Source of the DNA: WQTU01 sp031548835
Lineage (GTDB): Bacteria > Spirochaetota > Spirochaetia > CADAEX01
NCBI GenBank assembly: GCA_031548835.1
Contig: JAVBQS010000123.1
Coordinates: forward strand, 1 to 8,859
DNA length: 8,859 nucleotides
Reading direction: 5' to 3'
Part shown: piece by piece, positions 6,325 to 8,859 of the stretch
Numbering within the stretch: position 1 is the first letter of the stretch
Layout: each line of letters opens with the position of its first letter
Notes under the pieces: model-generated
Databases searched by the model: none
What the model was told of the DNA's origin: nothing
What the model saw: the letters and a program-made list of their open reading frames with translations, nothing else
Made by a program: the position numbers and the translations under genes

Positions 6325-6443
6325 TTATGAAAGTAATAATATAAATTTCTTTGATTATATCTTTTTAATATTGGGATTATATACAATGTGATTTTGTAAG
6401 ACATTTATTATAATAAATACAAAGTCATACTTGTTAATTTTAA

Positions 6444-6502
6444 TTTAGCAAATTTGTAAAATAATTTAATTTAAAAATTGAATCAAATTTTATTTTGCTA
6501 AA
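6444..6502. repeat. Inverted repeat directly upstream of radC
   Basis: TTTAGCAAA (6444-6452) and TTTGCTAAA (6494-6502) are perfect inverted copies; a nested pair, AATTTG (6451-6456) with CAAATT (6484-6489), lies just inside. The right arm ends 16 bases before the radC ATG. It could be an operator or a leader hairpin; no recognised motif is matched. Confidence 0.35.
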
Positions 6503-6518
6503 GTAAATATTTATTAAA

Positions 6519-7178
6519 ATGACCAATAACATAAAGATAAAAGATCTCCCAAAAGAATCCAGGCCAAGGGAAAAACTATTAAACCTGGGAGCAGAAAACC
6601 TTTCAGACAGGGAACTTATCGCTATTCTTCTTGGAAAGGGAATAAAAGGCAAAAATATTATATCACTTTCTGAAGAGGTGCTTAATCAGTTGGATATTTT
6701 GAATTATGAGATTAATGAAACTTTACTTATGAATATAGCTGGCTTGGGGAAAGCAAAAATAGCATCAATTGCTGCTGCTATTGAGTTTTCAAGAAGAATA
6801 TTATGTCCAAAGTCAAAAAAAATTAAATCTCCGTCAGATATTTATCCTTATATACAGCATTTCGCAGATAGAAAACAGGAAATATTTGTATGTGCTTCAC
6901 TTAATGGCGCATATGAAATTATTGCAATAAGAGTAGTATCAATCGGGCTTATAAATAAAACCCTTGTGCATCCGCGTGAAGTGTTTGCAGATCCTATTTC
7001 TGACCGCGCAGCTGCTGTAATTGTCTGCCATAACCACCCAAGCGGAAATCTTGAACCAAGCGACGAGGATAGGGAAATAACAAAAAGGCTTAAAGATGCA
7101 AGTAATGTTCTTGGAGTTCCATTGCTTGATCATATAATTTTTTCAGAGGCAGGATATAAAAGTGTTATTTTGGAATAA
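6519..7178 (+). CDS. radC: RadC/JAB-domain protein
   Basis: A 219-residue protein of the RadC family, typical in length. The N-terminal part, IKDLPKESRPREKLLNLGAE (residues 7-26) and LSDRELIAILLGKGIKGKNI (28-47), leads to a helix-hairpin-helix-like segment, LLMNIAGLGKAKIASIAAAIE (69-89). The C-terminal JAB/MPN domain carries HPREVFADPI (151-160) and the metal-binding signature HNHPSGNLEPSDED (171-184), with His171, His173 and Asp182 as probable metal ligands and Glu154 upstream. The name comes from an E. coli mutation later reassigned; a direct role in DNA repair is not established and the biochemical function is unclear. The start fits the family N-terminus, yet no Shine-Dalgarno site is visible in the A/T-only stretch before it. 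It is transcribed alone, divergent from the AI-2E gene. Confidence 0.93.
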   Translation: MTNNIKIKDLPKESRPREKLLNLGAENLSDRELIAILLGKGIKGKNIISLSEEVLNQLDILNYEINETLLMNIAGLGKAKIASIAAAIEFSRRILCPKSKKIKSPSDIYPYIQHFADRKQEIFVCASLNGAYEIIAIRVVSIGLINKTLVHPREVFADPISDRAAAVIVCHNHPSGNLEPSDEDREITKRLKDASNVLGVPLLDHIIFSEAGYKSVILE

Positions 7179-7315
7179 AACAAATAAATATAGCCCTAGT
7201 TTTTTAATTATTTATAATTTTAGTATAAACAAATTATTATGAATTTATTTGTAATTAATTATTTTCTTGCAGTTTTATTAAAAATAACTTTTCTATTAAA
7301 CCGGTCTATTGAGTT

Positions 7316-8557
7316 TTATTGATCAATAACATGTATTGATGATTCATTCATTGTTACCTGAAATCCTGATTTTTTTAGTTCTTCCATGGAAAGCTTTAGC
7401 CAATATCCAAATGTTCCAGGTTCTTTATTTTCAGGATTTACAAAAGCAGCTCTTCCGCCAGGCAGTTTTTCAATTTCAGGCATAAGCACATATTTACTTG
7501 CCCAAAAATCAAGCGCAATAGGATCTATACTTGATGCAATCATATTTTTTGCTACTGCTGTGCTGTAGGTTGTGCCCGGGCCTTTATCTGCGCCAACCCA
7601 TATCATATCCATAATATTTAGTGTAGGAACTCTTGTTTTTGCCATTTCTGTGCCCATTGCTCCATTTCCCACATTGCGGTGAGGGCGGTGTTCTGTAAGT
7701 CTGTTTGCAACAACTCCCATATAGCTTTTAACTGCTCCTGTCACATGATAAATAAAATGATATTTTAATACAGGCATGTTTATTATTTTTAATTTATTTG
7801 TATCATAGGTTTTTGATTTATCATTCCATATACCGTTTTTTAAACTTACCATTGTGCCATATTCTGTTGTAAATTTGGGATAAGAGATTTCAAAACCGGT
7901 GGATTTAATTCCTTCTTCAATAACAAATCCATTTTTTTTATCTCCATCTGAAAACTCTTTTACCCTGTTCATTGTTATTGTATCCCATAAAAATCCGCTT
8001 ATATGTATCTCTTTTTTAAATTTATTTACAACATCTATAGCAGATGTTGTTTTATCTTTTGAATTTGTCTTTTCCCAGTCAAGGCTTCCTCCATTTCCGC
8101 TTGATCCATATTGCCCCTGTCCATTATCAGCAATAATAATCTCTCCAGTAAAACCGGCAGGGTGGGCGGTAATAGCTTTTACAACAGAATTTATAAGATC
8201 AGCATTTGTTCCTCCGCGTTCTGCCCACTGGCAATTAATTTTTAGCAGCACCACATCATCTGGCGCAACAATTCCATCAGGATTATTTGTATTTTTGTAA
8301 AAAGAAATACCTTGCTTTTCCATTTTTGATATAAGTTTGTCAAAACCATTATCAGTTCCATCTGTATTGTGCTGTACAAAAATATATGAGGTTTCTTTTT
8401 GGTTTTTATTTTGAAGCATAGGATTTTCCTCCTGTTTCATATAATTATCTCCAATATGTGAAAGAGGAGAATTTTTATTTAAAAAAGTTTTCCTGTCTGC
8501 ACAACTAAAAAATAATATTAAAAATAAAAGAATTAGAAATAATATGTTTTTTTTCAT
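7316..8557 (-). CDS. DUF362-domain lipoprotein
   Basis: A 413-residue exported protein. The first 19 residues form a lipoprotein-type signal (MKKN, a run of L/I/F, then FFSC with Cys19 as the lipidation site); Phe at -3 is unusual outside spirochaetes. The mature part matches the DUF362 pattern: DVVLLKINCQW (101-111), GEIIIADNGQGQYG (138-151), INMPVLKYH followed by TGAVKSYMGV (259-282), NIMDMIWVGADKGPG (314-328) and ASSIDPIALDFWASKYVL (341-358). DUF362 proteins often occur with ferredoxin domains, but no iron-sulphur cysteine cluster is present here and the activity is unknown. A GTG at 8566 would add three residues, but the ATG at 8557 is preferred because GGAG sits eight bases before it. 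It converges on radC and lies about 110 bp from an insertion sequence in the same orientation. Confidence 0.88.
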   Translation of the reverse strand: MKKNILFLILLFLILFFSCADRKTFLNKNSPLSHIGDNYMKQEENPMLQNKNQKETSYIFVQHNTDGTDNGFDKLISKMEKQGISFYKNTNNPDGIVAPDDVVLLKINCQWAERGGTNADLINSVVKAITAHPAGFTGEIIIADNGQGQYGSSGNGGSLDWEKTNSKDKTTSAIDVVNKFKKEIHISGFLWDTITMNRVKEFSDGDKKNGFVIEEGIKSTGFEISYPKFTTEYGTMVSLKNGIWNDKSKTYDTNKLKIINMPVLKYHFIYHVTGAVKSYMGVVANRLTEHRPHRNVGNGAMGTEMAKTRVPTLNIMDMIWVGADKGPGTTYSTAVAKNMIASSIDPIALDFWASKYVLMPEIEKLPGGRAAFVNPENKEPGTFGYWLKLSMEELKKSGFQVTMNESSIHVIDQ

Positions 8558-8565
8558 GGCAAGCA

Positions 8566-8569
8566 CTCC
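8566..8569 (-). promoter_or_regulatory. Ribosome binding site that fixes the DUF362 start
   Basis: GGAG on the minus strand, with eight bases between it and the ATG at 8557. The upstream GTG (8564-8566) overlaps the last base of this site and so cannot use it, which rules for the shorter protein with a clean lipoprotein signal. Confidence 0.65.
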
Positions 8570-8580
8570 ATTAGGCAGAA

Positions 8581-8586
8581 ATTATA
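8581..8586 (-). promoter_or_regulatory. Candidate -10 box for the DUF362 lipoprotein gene
   Basis: A perfect TATAAT on the minus strand, 23 bases before the ATG at 8557. No good -35 hexamer is found 16-18 bp upstream, and the surrounding DNA is so A/T-rich that chance matches are expected. A second TATAAT-like box lies near 8655-8660, close to the insertion-sequence end. Confidence 0.25.
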
Positions 8587-8667
8587 AAAATAAAATTTAT
8601 CAAATTCTGCGATTCCATATTTTTTTATAAACAATTTTTACCTCTTACTATTATATTATAATCTATA

Positions 8668-8859
8668 GAGCCTCTTGCAAAACTCAGGAAATGAAGGTCT
8701 GCAAATACTTAATAGCATCCAGACAAAAAACTGATGCCATAAGAACGAACGAGACTTTAGAGAAACCTTTGACATAGATATTTTTGGGAATCAAATTATC
8801 CTTGAGGTGAGAGATAGCCCTTTCTACCGTGGTTCGTATTTTATACCGTTCCAGCTTTG
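8668..8859 (-). mobile_element. 3' end of an insertion sequence, cut by the window edge
   Basis: A transposase reading frame runs in from the right edge, and its stop overlaps GAGCCTCTTGCAAAACTC (8668-8685), which looks like a terminal inverted repeat; many DDE insertion sequences have ends of this TTGCAAAA type. The DNA from 8668 is visibly richer in G+C than the almost pure A/T stretch at 8581-8667, marking a junction. The exact border and target duplication cannot be fixed without the other end. Family not assigned. Confidence 0.7.
8684..8857 (-). CDS. DDE transposase, C-terminal 57 residues (partial)
   Basis: The frame read from the right edge gives KLERYKIRTTVERAISHLKD, then IPKNIYVKGFSKVSFVLMAS, ending at a TGA (8684-8686). 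The segment R-T-T-V-E-R-A-I-S-H-L-K is the usual C-terminal motif of IS4/IS5-type (DDE_Tnp_1) transposases; its Glu (residue 12 of the visible part) is the probable third acidic catalytic residue. 'VKGFSKV' followed by a hydrophobic helix is also typical of these ends. The rest of the gene lies beyond the window, so whether it is intact is unknown. The TGA stop differs from the TAA used by all nine complete genes here, in keeping with a mobile origin. It points in the same direction as the DUF362 gene. Confidence 0.8.
   Translation of the reverse strand, partial: KLERYKIRTTVERAISHLKDNLIPKNIYVKGFSKVSFVLMASVFCLDAIKYLQTFIS

Larger units (their letters stand above)
6144..6518. other. 375-bp divergent intergenic region between the AI-2E gene and radC
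   Basis: No credible gene is present on either strand. The region contains three TAAAGG copies on the minus strand (6146-6151, 6158-6163, 6165-6170), a 12-bp palindrome (6199-6210), a 10-bp inverted repeat (6283-6292 with 6315-6324) and a 9-bp inverted repeat (6444-6452 with 6494-6502). The stretch 6325-6518 is almost pure A/T. Promoters for both flanking genes should lie here, but I found no hexamer pair good enough to call. Confidence 0.7.

Noticed and set aside
7180..7252. Inverted copies ACAAATAAAT and ATTTATTTGT between radC and the DUF362 gene
   Set aside because: They consist almost wholly of A and T with a 53-base spacer in low-complexity DNA, so chance is sufficient; no terminator could be called in 7179-7315.
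7899..8300. Plus-strand open frame of 133 codons
   Set aside because: It is antisense to the well-supported DUF362 gene, shows no domain pattern and has no ribosome binding context.
8557..8571. ATG at 8571 on the minus strand opening a five-codon frame that overlaps the lipoprotein start as ATGA
   Set aside because: It contains the ribosome binding site itself and has no site of its own, so it is unlikely to be a leader peptide.

Overview
This AT-rich window (about one third G+C by eye) is bacterial chromosome. Its core is a minus-strand operon in the order rpsF, ssb, rpsR, a DUF2232-type membrane protein gene, rplI, dnaB. This order, with ssb between the bS6 and bS18 genes and dnaB last, fits spirochaetes such as Treponema, though related arrangements occur in Firmicutes and Deltaproteobacteria. 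Other pointers to Spirochaetota are a stand-alone ComFB protein, an N-terminally extended bS18 and a relaxed FFSC-type lipobox. I treat Spirochaetota as likely but unproven.

Layout from left to right. Positions 3-452 (+) hold the 3' end of an unrecognised gene broken by an in-frame TAG at 246-248; its first part faintly resembles the C-terminal end of MinD/ParA ATPases. Facing it at 489-776 (-) is a ComFB-domain protein. Positions 860-4874 (-) are the ribosomal/replication operon, with gaps of 12-26 nt, a good promoter candidate at 4931-4959, a leader hairpin at 4897-4916 and a hairpin just after the dnaB stop. Next is an AI-2E family membrane protein (5052-6143, -). A 375-bp divergent spacer (6144-6518) holds several inverted repeats. 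It is followed by radC (6519-7178, +), which converges on a DUF362-domain lipoprotein gene (7316-8557, -). The right edge carries the end of an insertion sequence: the last 57 residues of a DDE transposase plus a probable terminal repeat ending near 8668.

How the genes fit together. bS6, bS18 and bL9 are ribosomal proteins; SSB and DnaB act at the replication fork, so one transcript ties ribosome supply to replication. RadC and the AI-2E protein are divergently transcribed with no evident shared task. All nine complete genes end in TAA, which makes the TAG in the left-edge gene stand out. I found no CRISPR array, tRNA, rRNA or clear new multi-gene defence system. The points most worth a second look are the amber-interrupted gene facing ComFB, the inverted repeats between the AI-2E gene and radC, and the insertion sequence lying directly upstream of the lipoprotein gene in the same orientation.
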